From Panonychus citri (lineage: Eukaryota; Arthropoda; Arachnida; Trombidiformes; Tetranychidae), in contig NW_026515543.1 of assembly GCF_014898815.1 (NCBI RefSeq), positions 1,488,001 to 1,552,000 on the forward strand: DNA of 64,000 bases, read 5' to 3'. Every line of letters starts with the position of its first letter. Position 1 is the first letter of the stretch. Both the position numbers and the translations under genes were made by a program. This document shows, piece by piece, positions 43,904 through 58,268 of this stretch. Below the pieces are notes generated by a model. That model was not told the DNA's origin. It saw only the letters and a program-made list of their open reading frames with translations, and ran no database searches.

Positions 43904-46900
43904 ATGGATACATACTTATTTCCTCCGCCTATGGTTCTCTCTGGACCAATTGTTCAGTTAATACAAGCACCTTCAGGGGCAACACAACTTGTCTCCACTT
44001 CTACCTCTCCAGGATCCAATAGTACTGCTTCTGGTAATAGTGGCGGTCAACCTGTTGTATCAGCTAGTTCAACAAAAAATTCTTCTGTTAATAGTTCCCG
44101 ATCAACTAAACAAATTTTACCCAAACCACCAGGTAATGGGGCTAATAGTCAATCAAGTGGTGGTCCAGGTAAATCGGGTTCAACAGCAAGTAACGTTGGA
44201 TCTGGAGTAAATAATTCATCGGTAAACAATAATCCAAATCTAAATCCTGGTAATCAAGGAGCTCGTTCTTTGGTAACTAACATGCCTTCAACTGTAAACA
44301 CTGTTGGTCATACCCTGACCACTGGACCTTTATCAACAGGTCCTGGACCACAAATATTACTTGGTCCACCAGGAAATCAAAAGATGAGCTTCATCAATCC
44401 ACCAGGAACCTTTTTATTAAATCAAGTGATTCCAGGCCTTGGTTCTCAGCCCATTTTAATTCAAGGAAATATAAATAATATCGGTGGCCCTTTACAATTG
44501 ACGTTAAGGCAGCAACAGCCTCACACGGTGGCTGTTAGCAGTGCCAATGGTAATAGTGTCAGTGTTGCCTCATCTCAAGGTTCAACTACAACCCCCTTAA
44601 TAAGTGCTTTAGCAGGACAAACATCATCCTCTATACAACGAACCACATCATCAGGTCCAACTTACCTATTTAGTAATCAAGGTCCTAACGTTTCATCAGC
44701 ACCAACAATGGTTATGGCCTCAGGTCAACACAATTTTAGAGGTCAAAATATAATATTTACCCGACCACCTAATCTAATCGGTGGTCCAGGTTCAATGGTA
44801 CAAGGACCAGGAGGTCATTCTGCTCCAACTCAAACAGTTCCTCAAATAATTCAAATTCAAACACCCAATGGTCCAATGTTGGTTGCCCTGCAAACAACAC
44901 CGCACCTTGGACCACACAATGGAGGTTCACAAATGTTTCAAACTCATGTAACCCCCTCACCTCAAGCCGTTCCAATTACAAGTACCATTATGCCTCTACA
45001 AACATCAGGCACTGTTGGTAATCAAAGTGCTTCAACCCATCCAACTTTGCACACTATTTTACAGACATCATCAGCTGAATCTTTAAATCAATCATCCATG
45101 GGACAACAACAGTCTGGTGCTTCTCTTACTTCAAACAATTTAATTTTCTCTCAATCGGGTAATGTGATATCTTCTCAACAATCAGTTACTACAAGTACTT
45201 CGTTGACACCTCAACATCAACTTCAACACCATCATCAACAATTACAACAACAGCAACAACAACAACAGCAGCAGCAGCAGCAGCAACAACAACAACAACA
45301 ACAGCAAAATCTCAAACTCCACATAGTAGCTCTAATAGTGGAAGAGGAAACTCAAAAGTAAAGAAAGAATCAAAAGGAGTAAATTTAGCTGATCTATTGA
45401 AAGAGACTGGAATCTTACAAGATTCTTCACCACCTCAATCGCCTTCCTCAATAACAATTAGACAAACCTCAACGGACACAGAATTGGCCAATAGTATTTC
45501 CCCACAAACTGAGATTACACATACAAGTTCATTAATAACTGGAACAACACAGACAATTTTGGACACTAATCATCACCATCATCACCATCATCATCATCAA
45601 ACCAATCAATCACAACAACCAACCATGATGATGGTTTCTGGTCAAGGAGCACACCAGGGGTCAAATTTTTTAATAGCCCAAGGTCCTGGTATGCAACCAG
45701 GTACAGCACCACAATTGAGATTATCTTTAGCTGCTGATGGAAGTGTTATCCTTCAACCAACCAACATGGGATCAATGGGACCTGGTGTTAATACTGGTAA
45801 TACAATTTTACAGAATCCATCCAATGGTCAAGGAACTGGAACATCAATTATATCTGATTTAGGTTCAACAACAATGGCATCAATAAACAATTCAAAGTTC
45901 ATTGATACACTAAGAGATTCGTGTGGACCAGGGTCATCACAACCTTCACCCGATTCAACCACACCAACACTAGATGCCTCAACTCCAACATCAACCGCCA
46001 TTACATCAACTAAATCAAATTCACCGGCCATCACAACCCTTGGATCAAGTCCCGTTATGAGTCATAAACAAACATTAATGGAACATTTAAACGCAGGATC
46101 AACAATGAAAGTCGGTGACAGTGTAACCTCAATGACCATTACACCAATCATGGGGCCACCCTTGAGAGATGATCAAAAAAGTGGTTCATCTTTTATTCCA
46201 ATGAACATTAACAATGAAACGATAACATTTAATAATTTAAGAACTACTTTTAAACAAGAACCATTAAGTAAATCATCATCATCATCAGCTGATCATTTGT
46301 CAACATCATCATCAACAACAACAGCAACAACTACAACATCAACCTCACCTTTAAGCGAAGGGAAAACTGAGATGATCAGTGTTTCCATGAACAATATTCC
46401 AAGTACTTCAAGTTCAACATCGACAACAACAACTTCGGTTCTAACCATGAGTAACTGTGATAATTTGGGTCAAAATGCATCGATGCCGGTTCTGTTGACC
46501 AATGCATCTTTAATCATTCCAGAAGATGCCAATGGTAAACAACAAACCAACAATAGTTTATCATCATCATCATCAAAAACAACGTTAACCAATCGAAGCG
46601 GTATTTTAACAACAAATCATTTGACAAGTAACAACATTGGATCACCATTAACTAGTCTAGTAACCCCAAATGGTCAGACAATTGTTACTCCATCATCATC
46701 ACCGGTAATTACCACTGGTGGTGTTAATTCAACCGGTAGTCAACAACAAGGAGGTGTACCAACCATTGTTGATCAGAATGGCTATCAATTTGTACAGATT
46801 AGTTTAAATAATCAAGAATTTATTGAACGATTGGAGTCACAGATTAAAAAATTAACAGCCTTAAAGTCACCTAAAGATGATCAGAAACAATTATTACAAG

Positions 46901-47235
46901 AATTGTTAAGTTTACAGAAGAAAATGTCAGGAGGAAAAAATCAAATACAAAATTCAATTGGCGGTGAGAGTAAAATCATATTAACCTCACAATCACCTGA
47001 TTTACTATTATCAGCTCAACCTCAACAATTACAACAACAATCAACTGTAACACCAACAGGACAACAGCAACAATTGACTTTACAACGAAAAACAATTTCA
47101 AGTCCTGGTCCACAATCTTTACCGCAAAGTATACAAGCACATTTACAGCAATTGTTTCCGTAAGTTAATCATCTCAATTAATTAATTTAACTTCGTAATC
47201 TTGAATATTTTACTCAAAAGATCATGTTTCTAAAA

Positions 47236-47268
<33 letters not shown>

Positions 47269-50200
47269 CGGTTGAAAAGATAATCATGCAAAGGAAAATC
47301 AGATTAACCTGAATTGGAATCATGTCCAAAGTGTGAAAAAAAAGTTCAGACTTTTTTATCTTCAGTTGAAACAATTATTTGTAATGAAATTTTAAAGTGT
47401 TTTTCCAAAAACTTGACACTTATCAAAACCATTTGAACAATTATCAAGCTGAAATATTAATTTTAATTGTATCTCGACACTTGAACTTATACAGTTTTGT
47501 TTTTTTACTTTTGTTTTCATTGAATTACTAACAAAATTAAGTCACAATTTAACTCAGTTTCTCTTTACATGATAGTTTATCTTCCTGAAAAAAACAATAA
47601 AAATTCATTAAAATAAATATACTCATAGACGTTCAAGATCAGGCCTATTGTTGTATTAATGAGTGACGAGTCAATCAAGAGATTTACTTTCTCTTTCTCT
47701 CTCTCTCCTTTCTTTTTCCTGAGTACTCTGTTCAAGGTTTGACAAGATTTTTATGGCATAGTTAAAGATAGTAAGAGAAAAAGAAAGCGAAAGATATGAA
47801 TGAAAAGAAAGAAAAGAAAGATGAAATGTAATGGAAATGAAGCAAAGAGAAATTATCTACACAATGAGTCTTTGATTCATAATAAATCAAGTTTCCATGA
47901 TAATATTATCCATTATGCATATATTAATATAATAGAGAAATGATTAACTCGATTTTATGCTTTAACACAATAAACATTGGTGATAATGATGATGAAAAGG
48001 ATAGAGATTAATTTTCGATTTGAGTTTTTTTTTGATATTTCTCTTATTTTCTAATAGTAATAATATTTGTTTCTTTTCTGTTTAACTTGTTAAATATTAG
48101 CGATTAATTTAATCATTCATATTCAATTTTATGATGTAGTCACTTTGCAATTGAAAGTGTTGTTCAACTTGATGTAGAAAATTTTCTCTCTCTCTCTCCT
48201 TTCTTTTCCTGAGTACTCTGTTCAAGGTTTGACAAGATTTTTATGGCATAGTTAAAGATAGTAAGAGAAAAGAAAGCGAAAGATATGAATGAAAAGAAAG
48301 AAAAGAAAGATGAAATGTAATGGAAATGAAGCAAAGAAATTATCTACAATGAGTCTTTGATTCATAATAAATCAAGTTTCCATGATAATATTATCCATTA
48401 TGCATATATTAATATAATAGAGAAATGATTAACTCGATTTTATGCTTTAACACAATAAACATTGGTGATAATGATGATGAAAAGGATAGAGATTAATTTT
48501 CGATTTGAGTTTTTTTGATATTTCTCTTATTTTCTAATAGTAATAATATTTGTTTCTTTTCTGTTTAACTTGTTAAATATTAGCGATTAATTTAATCATT
48601 CATATTCAATTTCATGATGTAGTCACTTTGCAATTGAAAGTGTTGTTCAACTTGATGTAGAAAAATTTTCTCTCTCTCTTTTTCTCTCGTGATGACCATG
48701 AAATAAAAGCTCAATTAAAGTAGCAATCGTGGCTACCTTTGCACAGAAGAATGAGAAGAAGATGATGATGTTAATGATGATTATGATGATAATAACAAAG
48801 TAGAAAGAGAAAACCCGCTCTCTCCAATATTTTGCCTTCCATTTTCATCTTCTCGTTCTTCTCTCTCTCTCTCTCTCTCTCTCTCCCACTCTTTCTTCTT
48901 TTTTTTCATTGAAACATTTTCGCTTCTATCGCTTTTAAAATTTTCATGTTTTCTCTTTGTTTTCAAGGTTGTAATTTGTTATTTTCTTATTTTCATCTCT
49001 TTCTCCTCTTTCTTTTTCTTTCTACAGGGACACTCAACAAGAATCAGAACAACAAAAATCACAAGCTGCACAACACACTTCTATGCCTTCAATATTACCA
49101 AAGATAACATCAACTAATCAGCAATTAACCTCAACTACCCAACAATTAAATCAACCCAATTCACCAAATCCTTCAACATTTAACACTTTAATCAAATTAA
49201 ATAACAGTAATAGTAGTAACAGTAACAGTAATAATAATAGTAATAATAGTACAAGTAATGTTAATCAACTTCATCAAGTCACACAATCACAGATAGTAAC
49301 CGCATCACAACAAGCACAAAATGTTAGGATATTAACCCCTGGAAACACCACAAATATTGATGGTAATACAACAATTCAGGTTGGAACTCAATTGATAACA
49401 ATTGCTGCATCACCTTCAGCCAAATCTTCAACGATTCAATCCTCTCCACTGCACAAGGTGAGCAAAAAAAATCTACAAACTTTGATTAATAACTTTCCTG
49501 ATAAAAATGAGACTAAATGAATTAACAAGATAAACGTACATGTATATGTTTACAATTTGAGCAAACTACAATCATCATCATCATTAATTAAATATATCTA
49601 CTTATTTTATCTTTAATATATGTATCTTTATAATCAGCAATCAAGCGGAGGATCAAATGCAACAACAATTCAGGTTGTAAGAATAGGAACACCAAATACT
49701 TCAACTTCGAGTACAAATTCTGTGAACAAATATTTCAAATCACCTCTGGAATCACCACAATTAGAAAGTGAAAAAACCAAAGCTAAAATTTGTCGATAGT
49801 AAGTTAATTACAACAACGAAAACAAAAAGAAATGAATGAACGTTTACAAAATTTACTAATCATTTACTTAATTTTTACACAGTTTTCAACAACAAGCCGC
49901 TGCTGACCAGTCCGCTGCAATCAGGCCTGATACAAAGTCCCCATTTAAAAGCCGAGGCGATGCTTGTAAACGCTTATTACGATACCATGTTTTCAATACT
50001 CCAGTTCCTAGTGAGGAGCAATTGTCCAAAGGTAAACAATCAAAATTAATCTTATATTTATATATACTTAATTTAATTAAACAATTAACAATAGTTAGGT
50101 AACAATTGATTTCTCCCCACTTTCTACCTGTTTAAAAGCAATTAAAACAATGTTTTTCTATCATTATTGTTTTCATTGATGATAATAATAACAACAACTT

Positions 50201-51408
50201 AATAATAAATCAATACATTAATGATTAGTAATCAATTAGTTAATGATGATTAACAGTTTAATTGCTTACACGACAACAGGTTTGTAATTTTTATTAACTT
50301 TCTCCTTAATTAACAAGATTATAATTTAACTTGTTCATTCATTATTATTATGCAACTTAACACATCATTATCCCTTTTTGTTGTTAATTGTTTACCATCA
50401 TCATCAACTGTATTACTTAAATTACACTTGATCTTCAAGGAAAGGGGATTAAACCTCACACTTGTTACGATTAACTTAATCAAGATTAAATCTAAACTGA
50501 TACACGGATTAGATTGATTTTTTCCTATACAATCATCACTTAATTAACAATTAACAAGTTTACTAATATTTATTTACTTTTTTTCCCTCCAATTTCATTA
50601 CAGTTGATCGTGATTTTGAAGTGATATCAGAAAGTCTATTAAAACGGAAGAATGAACTTTACAATAGATTCCGTTATAATTTACTAAAATCTAATATGGT
50701 AAGTAAATTAATTAATCAATTAAGGTTATAATTATTTATCTAATTTTAGGTAACATGTTATTGAAACAAAATATTTATTTATAATTGAATGTTTATCTAT
50801 TATTTGACATGATGAAATGTGATGATAACTCTGTTTGTGTGTGTAAATGAGTGAATGAGATAGTAAAAATCTAATCATTCTCAAGTTAATCCCTTGCAAG
50901 TAATCTGATTATCTTTAATTTGATTTTATCTTTATCTCTTTTATTGATACAGACTGAGACGCCTAAAGCGGAGTACATAATGTTAAACAAATGGTTCATA
51001 AACGATGAAAACAACTCACTCCAAAGGGATAAAGACTGTGTTGCTCAGGGAAAAGGTGAGAAGCTACTTGAAGCTTATTGTATATAAACTGTGTATACAT
51101 TTCCAGCTAAGCTATTACAAGGAAGACAACAATGACTACATCATAATGATGATGATGATCAATATCGATAGTGTATCAAGATGTAAACCTGAAACAAGAA
51201 GAAAGAAAGAAAACTCGAAGCAAAACCAAGAAAAATCCTCCTTGCTCACTGTGCAAAGTGTAAAGAAGTATGAGAAAGAGATTTGTCTTCATCATCATAA
51301 TCTTATTTCTCACTCTTTTGATTGTGCATTATCAAAGTGAATATGTGTCAATATGTGGCTCTTTTTTTTCTTGTCCCCATTATCCTTCGACAGCCTTTTT
51401 AAGTCTCT

Positions 51409-51444
<36 letters not shown>

Positions 51445-51568
51445 CCTCTTTCGTTCTCTATCTTGGCTTATTGATCCTTCAAGTGTCAAGGTTCGCTTTG
51501 AATTTCGTTTTTCAGTTCGTTCTGATTACATGCTCTCTTTCTCTTTTTTGGTCTTTTATCTTCCATTT

Positions 51569-51603
<35 letters not shown>

Positions 51604-51974
51604 GTCACTCCCAGGACTCTTCTAGACATGATATCGATTTAGTTTGCACCATGAAGGTTATGAGTCGACTCTTTCATTCAAGATGGATATCATCTTCATC
51701 TTGATCATGAAAGAATCCATTTCCATCGTCATTCTTCTTCATCTTATTTTTTTCACCCTCACCATCCTCATCATCTTCCTTTCTCTTCCCAGGTCTTTTT
51801 ATTTTTACTTGTTTCCTCTTCTCTCTCTCTCTCTCTCTTTCTCTCTTCCTTTCTTTCTTATCCCTTTTCATGTTCTCCTCTTACACCTTATCGTCATCTT
51901 ACTTGAGAAAAAAAGAAAGGAAAAGATTCCTTGTTTCATTTTTTATCTTTTCTCCCTTGATTCTCATCTATCCG

Positions 51975-52024
<50 letters not shown>

Positions 52025-54029
52025 CCTTTTATAGTGAGTGTATGTGAAACTATGATATGGTTTAAATATATAAAAAAAACTGTTCACCAATAAATAGCCA
52101 ATGAATAAGATTATCGAGATTAAATAGATGATTGAATGAGAAAAAAGCAGTAAAGTGATTTACAGTTAACTCTGTTATTTTATTAGATAATAATATTTAC
52201 ATTGACTAGACACAGCAAAATGATTCTGATTTAAAGCCATGTTTTATTTAAAGGCCTTAGATTATACTACTCTTACATGTACATAAAAATGTAATACATG
52301 TATATGTATATTTGAAGTATATGTATCATGATGAAGATGAAGAGGCAAAAAAAAATATTTTTCTTGCTCATGTTCATAATCAATAGACAGAGAAAAGAAA
52401 GAGAAAGATGAAAAGATGAGATGAGATGAAGCAAATAAAAAAGCATAAGGGAAGTTGAGAAGAGAAATGGAAAGAGAAGATTCAAAAGATGTGGGAGAAG
52501 AAGTAACAAAAGAGGTGAATTTGTATTAGAATCTGTGATGATAAAGACTTTTTCCATCTCCCTCCATCCCTCCCACTCTCTCTATGTTTTTCAACAAGAT
52601 TGTAAAGCTCAATGGAAGTGAAAGGCTTTTTTTTCAATTGTTTGCTTACTTGATACTCTGGTGTAAGGTGAGGAGAGATGAGATACATTGCTCAGAATTT
52701 TTGATCGATATTTACAAGGGAATGGAAAATATTTTCAGTTGCATTACAATTCTCCCACTCGATTTATCTCCCACCTCCGCGCCTTCTTTTCACTCTTAAC
52801 ATTTCCATAGGAAAAACATATATTATCTTCATCTTCAATAATCTTACTTTTCATCTTCTTCCCTTTTCTATTTCTTATTAGAAGATTTTTACCTATGCGC
52901 GCCAAAATTTCTTTCTCTTGATCTTAACTTCATCATGTTTCCTTTACGAACATATTATCTCATTTTCTCTACCTTTTCTCAAGAATTATTTGTCTTCCTG
53001 ATCATCCTTGTTTCTCTTATTTCTTAGTTGTTTACTTCTTATTTTCACTCTTTTCCATTACTTTATTTCATCTCTTGACAGTATTGACCGATTATATTGT
53101 AAATATAACCACTTTTTTGCTTCATATTATTGTCATTATGTATAACCAAAAGTACTTTTACTTTTTTTGCTTCTCATTCATTGTAATGAAAAGGAAGTCA
53201 CTAGACAACTGAGTTACTTTTACTAGTGGTAGTTGTTGTTTATAATGAGTTAATGATGATTAGGATGATGATCAGTCGAAGATGAGTTTTTCTTTACAAA
53301 TTGATTGGTTACAATATATACACACTCATGAATGTATATGTTTGATATTGATTGTTATTGCATTTTGAGTAAGATAAATGAACTCATGATGGTGAAGAGA
53401 TGGAAAGAAGAAAAGTAAAAAAGAAGTTTCTTATGAAGAAAGATTAGAAAAAGAAGAAGAATAGAGAAGAAAAGATGATAATGATGATGAAGATGAAGAA
53501 GAAGAAGAAGAAGAAGAAGAGGTCAGAGGAGGAAGAGGAGGGAGGTAGAGAGGTTGTTTCAAGTTGTCTCTCTTTCTTGAGTTTGCATGAATGAAAAAGT
53601 AGACCTCAATAAAAGCATCAGTAATGTTAGAGGTTAGTCAAGTTGAGAAAGAAAATTATTAGTGGGAAAGAAGATAAAGAAAGAAAAACATTTAATGGGG
53701 ATATGAGTTTAAAGATCAGGAAGAGAGGGAGAGAGGAGGAAGAAGATGGAAAAGATATAAAAGTTGAAATTGAAGAAAATTTTTCCAAATATTTAGGCTA
53801 TTGGTATGGCCCAGGTAACGATAAAGATGCTGACGATGATTCAACTAAATCAACATAATAAAGCATAACAACATTGCTACCCTCAGGGGTTTTCTAAGTT
53901 TCTTTCTGTTTCTTATCCTCTCTCCCGTTAAAACCTCATATAAAACCTTAGACTTTATGGTTTTATGTGTTAAGATCGTTACAAATTCTTTAAGATGAAA
54001 GAGATGCAATAGAAAGGAAGAGAAAGAGC

Positions 54030-54070
<41 letters not shown>

Positions 54071-56134
54071 GGGAGCTAAAGGTATGATAAATATTTAGCT
54101 TCCAATTGCTGATGATGATTATTCAATGGAATGTGAATACATGTATCATGATATCTGTTTGTTTATCGTTGAATATGTTTACTTACCTTCTCTTTATTTG
54201 TAATTAACCTCGTTCTAATTTTCTTCTCTTTCTTTTTCTCTTTCACAGATCTTGATTTACCACCACCTCCTGAAAGCTGGAAAAAAATCATCAGGGACAG
54301 TCTTGAAGAGGAGGAACGATTATCAATTAATAGAAAGAGAAAATCATCCGCAATCGATGATGATTTCTTAGCCGATTGTAAGTTAATTTACGAGGATTAA
54401 TCGGAGATTATAATTATTAACCATTTTCTGGATCAAGGAGAAAGAGCCATTTTTTCTTGATTATTCAAAGATGATTAATCTTTGATCAGATACAAATTGT
54501 TTATCATTAGTTTGAAACTGTGTTTACTTTTGTTTCAATTTCAATTGTTTGTTTATGTTGAGTAACTTTATCTTTCTAATGTACTTTACTGGCTGGTTAA
54601 CAATTAACCGTATCACTAAAAGTGATCAGGTTAATTTATTAATCTATTCAGAGTAATAGAAAGGTTGATGCTTTGTTAATCATTATAATTGGTGACTTTT
54701 ATACAATAACTGTTAACAGTTATCTGGTTTTAATTGTAAATGATCAATGATCCAATTTGTTGTGTATGTGTTTGTTTACAATCAGTTAGATTTGTTTAGC
54801 TGATTTTGTCAAGTCTGTGAAATTTAAACAAAAAGCAAACAGTTTAAATGGATATTGAAATGTAACCTTAATCACTAATTGTTAAATGATATTAATTAAC
54901 TTGTTTATTGAACCCTTTTTATCTTTTCATTTCTCATTCAGGTACTGAAATTAAAAAATATGATCTTGAAGATCGTGAATCTGGTGATACTGAGGATGAT
55001 GATGAGGACGAAAGCGGTGAGGAGGAAGATGATGAAGAAAACACTGCAGCTGAAGATATTGCCAAATATCTTGGACCTAATCACCATCAAGATTCTGTGC
55101 CTGATCTAGGATATTATCCAGACTTTAATCATCCCGGGATGGGTCTTCCAACTGATGTTAATTCATTAACTAATCCATATACTCAGCGTACCAATGATGA
55201 TCAAGATTTACTTTATAATAATGATGATTGGAAGAGCAATAATTACATGTCCACTAGTAGTGGAGGTGGACGTCGATTTGACAGTTGGGGTACAAGATAT
55301 GACAATGAGAATGATGTTGCAGTCACGACAATATTGGGCGGTGGGGAAAACGGAGAGCCAACCGATCATGATACTGACCTTGATTTAAGTTCTATACAAG
55401 ATTTTCACGGTTTAGATAAATATTCATGTCACACTTCCCAGCAACAAGCAAACGCAACACCTCAACGTTCATCGACATCAACACATCCTGGTCCATCTCA
55501 ACAACAACCACCACCAGGTTATGGACTTGAAAATGGTAGACCTGATGATCAACGGCAGCACCAATCAAGTACCCATCATGATGAAGATGAAGATGACGAT
55601 GACGACGAAGGAGTAAATGAAGACGAAGAAGACGAAGACGAAGATGAAGATGAAGATCTAACGGAAAGGACAGATGTAGATGATTCTCTTCAAATACCCT
55701 GTCAACTCAGTGGTATTCTAGATTTGCCTTTACCTCATCAATCTCCTCAATCATCACAATCTTATTTCAATTCAATTCATCCATCTTCCGGATCAACAGG
55801 AAAATCATCCACACAACAACAACAATCACAATCAACGTCTTCACATTCATCCCCTGATACAACAAATTATGGTCAACAACAATTATCACCACAATCAACC
55901 TCAAACCAACAATCTAAATCACCACTTGATCCATCACAACAATCAACATCAACAACATCACCAGCTTATCCTAATCAAATGCATCCAATGATGCACCAAC
56001 AACAACAACAACAACCTAACCATCCAACCTCCCCAAGATCAGCTAATTTGATGGGAGATTTTAGAAATTCAAATCAAATGATGAGCGATCCAATTTTAGA
56101 TGAAGCAGTTAGAAGTATTCTCTCATGGTCTTGA
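43904..56134 (+). CDS. BICRA/GLTSCR1 homologue, subunit of the non-canonical BAF chromatin remodeller
   Basis: Eight exons: 43904-47159, 49028-49457, 49638-49798, 49883-50031, 50604-50698, 50953-51055, 54249-54377 and 54942-56134. The protein is about 1,840 residues. The first ~1,250 are low-complexity Ser/Thr/Gln/Gly/Asn sequence with poly-Q and poly-His tracts. The conserved GLTSCR1 domain spans exons 4-6 (ADQSAAIRPDTKSPFKSRGD, then CKRLLRYHVFN and ELYNRFRYNLLKS). The C-terminal exon is acidic, then Gln/Ser/Pro-rich, ending DEAVRSILSWS. In mammals BICRA and BICRAL define the ncBAF/GBAF complex and bind BRD4 and BRD9 partners; that role is inferred. Inside exon 1 the frame changes between the poly-Q tract and about 45310: 43904 and the conserved LADLLKETGIL segment are out of phase by one base. 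All later splice phases agree with the second frame. The start is the first ATG of the frame and may not be the true one. Confidence 0.88.
45245..45307 (+). repeat. CAA/CAG repeat (poly-Q) at a frame break
   Basis: Mixed CAA and CAG codons encode about 20 glutamines. Downstream the coding frame is shifted by one base relative to upstream, so the repeat length is probably misassembled or a real indel lies here. A poly-His tract (CAT/CAC, 45571-45597) follows. Confidence 0.85.
47696..48680. repeat. 490-bp tandem duplication in BICRA intron 1
   Basis: Two adjacent copies, about 47696-48190 and 48191-48680, start in a CT-rich stretch followed by CTGAGTACTCTG (47719 and 48209) and end in CAACTTGATGTAG. 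They differ by a few small indels and one or two substitutions, so the duplication is recent or the copies are being homogenised. Content is AT-rich noncoding. The CT runs at the borders could have mediated slippage or unequal exchange. Confidence 0.9.
51056..54248 (+). other. Large microsatellite-rich intron of the BICRA homologue
   Basis: This 3.2-kb intron lies between phase-1 exon ends. It holds CT runs (51410-51441, 51572-51601, 51980-52021), a GA run (54033-54066), a GAAGAA run (53485-53520) and ATG-rich AT stretches. The open frames across it are Leu/Ser or Glu/Lys repeats with no protein evidence. A possible 18-base microexon at 53797-53814 is described in the findings. Confidence 0.7.
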
Positions 56135-58193
56135 TACAATTAACTTAATCATATTGTAAATTAAACTCAGACCAATACCAATTAGTCTGTTTTAAAACAT
56201 GTTTTGAAAGATTGAATCAATTTTCCCCCTCCTCATCCTCCTCCTCTAATTGATCATAAAGATAATTAACACTACAACAATTAATCAATTTTCCATTCTT
56301 ATGAGATTTTGTCTTTATTTGATCAAGACACATCACTCAACCACCACCACCACCACCCACAATCAACATCCTCCTCCTCCTCCTCCTTTTATACACACTC
56401 ATCAAAAATTATTTATGAGTTTATTTCCTCAACAACAACAACTCTTTCACCAAGAAAATCATATCTAATTTATTATGTTTGTTTTTGATTATCACTATTA
56501 TAATTATTGATTAATATTATTATTATATTTAATTTCTGTCAATGTTAACATTAGGTTCCTCTCTTTTTTTCCCAGCTAATCAAACTAAAAATTGATTCAA
56601 TTTCAATCATTTGAATTTAATTAGCTCGAAACAGTTATTGTTTCATCTCTTGCATGAGTCTTTTTTGTTTTGATGATTGTTACACCTTCATGATCACACA
56701 CCATCCATATATTAGTTATATTAATTTCCTCGATTAATTGTATATAATTTACACCAAAAAAAACTAAAACACAATTAAGACACAACAACCACACTCAGAA
56801 AAAGTAACCATGTTTAACATTATTATTATTTACTTTCGTGATCTAATTTATTATTATAATTATTTTAGTCAAGTTGATTTTGTTAATTTAATGTTATCCC
56901 TTTCCCATCATTGACAATATCTTTCAAAACATGTAACAAGTTTAATTGTTTATAATTTGACACTAATTAACCTGAGCTTCGTTATCGGATCAAGACTGTT
57001 GTTGATTATTTGATAAAACTATTTGTTGATTATTTTTCAAGTCACCATTGTCTCCGTCGTCTCATCATCATCATCATCATCATCATCATCACCATCGTCC
57101 ACACATAATTAACATCATCTGATTGTCCTCATTTTCACCACCATCACCATCATCAGATTATTCATCATTTAAAAGCTAAAAGACTAACAATCAACGGAAA
57201 TTTATTATTATTACTATTGTATAAAAGTTGATCAAACGAAATCAAAAAAATTACAAATCAACTAATTACCAATGGAATTGGAAACAATTAACATGAACAA
57301 TTAAACGGAGGCATATCCATTGAAATTATCCATTATTACCTATTGTAAATAACCAATCAAATCATGAAACGAAAACGATAACAATTACTAATTAGTTTTT
57401 GCTTATTTTGCCATCAACAAGTTAACAAAAAAAAAATAAGATCATCATCATCACCATCATCATCATTTATCATCCTTCCTTAAATTCATCCTGCAATCAC
57501 AAACAACAACAACAACAATAATAATAATATAAATATATAAATACTACAATCATCAATTTACTACATAAAAAAATGACACAAAAAAAATCTAATTGTTAGT
57601 TAGTATAATTAAGAGATGAATGAAAAATAATCTTATGTAAAAATGAAATGCTAAGGACAACTTACCATATGATGAAAGGTGAATATCAACAAGTCACCTT
57701 TCACCTTAAATCATTGGATATGAAAAATTATACATAATTATTATTCATATAAATATATAAATATATATTCACACCACAACATCAACACTTAAACACACAC
57801 ACACACACACAACTACACATGGAGATGATATATTATTATAAATATTTCCTACAAAAAGATTATCCTTTTACCATCCATGTTAATCCTCTTAATCCTTTTG
57901 TCTCTTCATCTCATGTTACGGACAAATTAAGATTTCATTTTAATTCATTACATTTAATTATCTTCATCCTCTCTATATATAAACTACATGAAATCAACCC
58001 AATCACACTCACAACACTCAACACACATAAATACACTTACAGGTACATTTACCTTTTCCCAATCCATTTTCTTCACTCTTTCAACTGTTATAATAGTTTC
58101 TCATTAAATTAAATTGTGATACCAATGTTGAACATGAGAATTAAACAAAAAAACAATTAAAATTAAACAAAAACTGTTAATTGTCATTCTATT
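56135..58193. other. BICRA 3' UTR and convergent spacer
   Basis: AT-rich with TCATCA (57061-57090, 57439-57468), CAA and CA (57790-57811) microsatellites. The genes on both sides end toward this region, so it should contain two 3' UTRs. No additional gene is seen. Confidence 0.6.
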
Positions 58194-58199
58194 TTTATT
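58194..58199 (-). terminator. Poly(A) signal of METTL17
   Basis: AATAAA on the minus strand about 70 bp after the METTL17 stop. Position and sequence fit; nothing else supports it. Confidence 0.45.
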
Positions 58200-58268
58200 T
58201 CTTTTAGTAAAAGTTTGGTAACAATTATGATGATCGATTGATTTGGTTTAATTTTGTTCTGATTCTTG

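Noticed and set aside
51270..52093. Long Leu/Ser/Phe-rich open frames in the BICRA intron
   Set aside because: They translate CT and TCATCA microsatellites and overlap one another in all phases.
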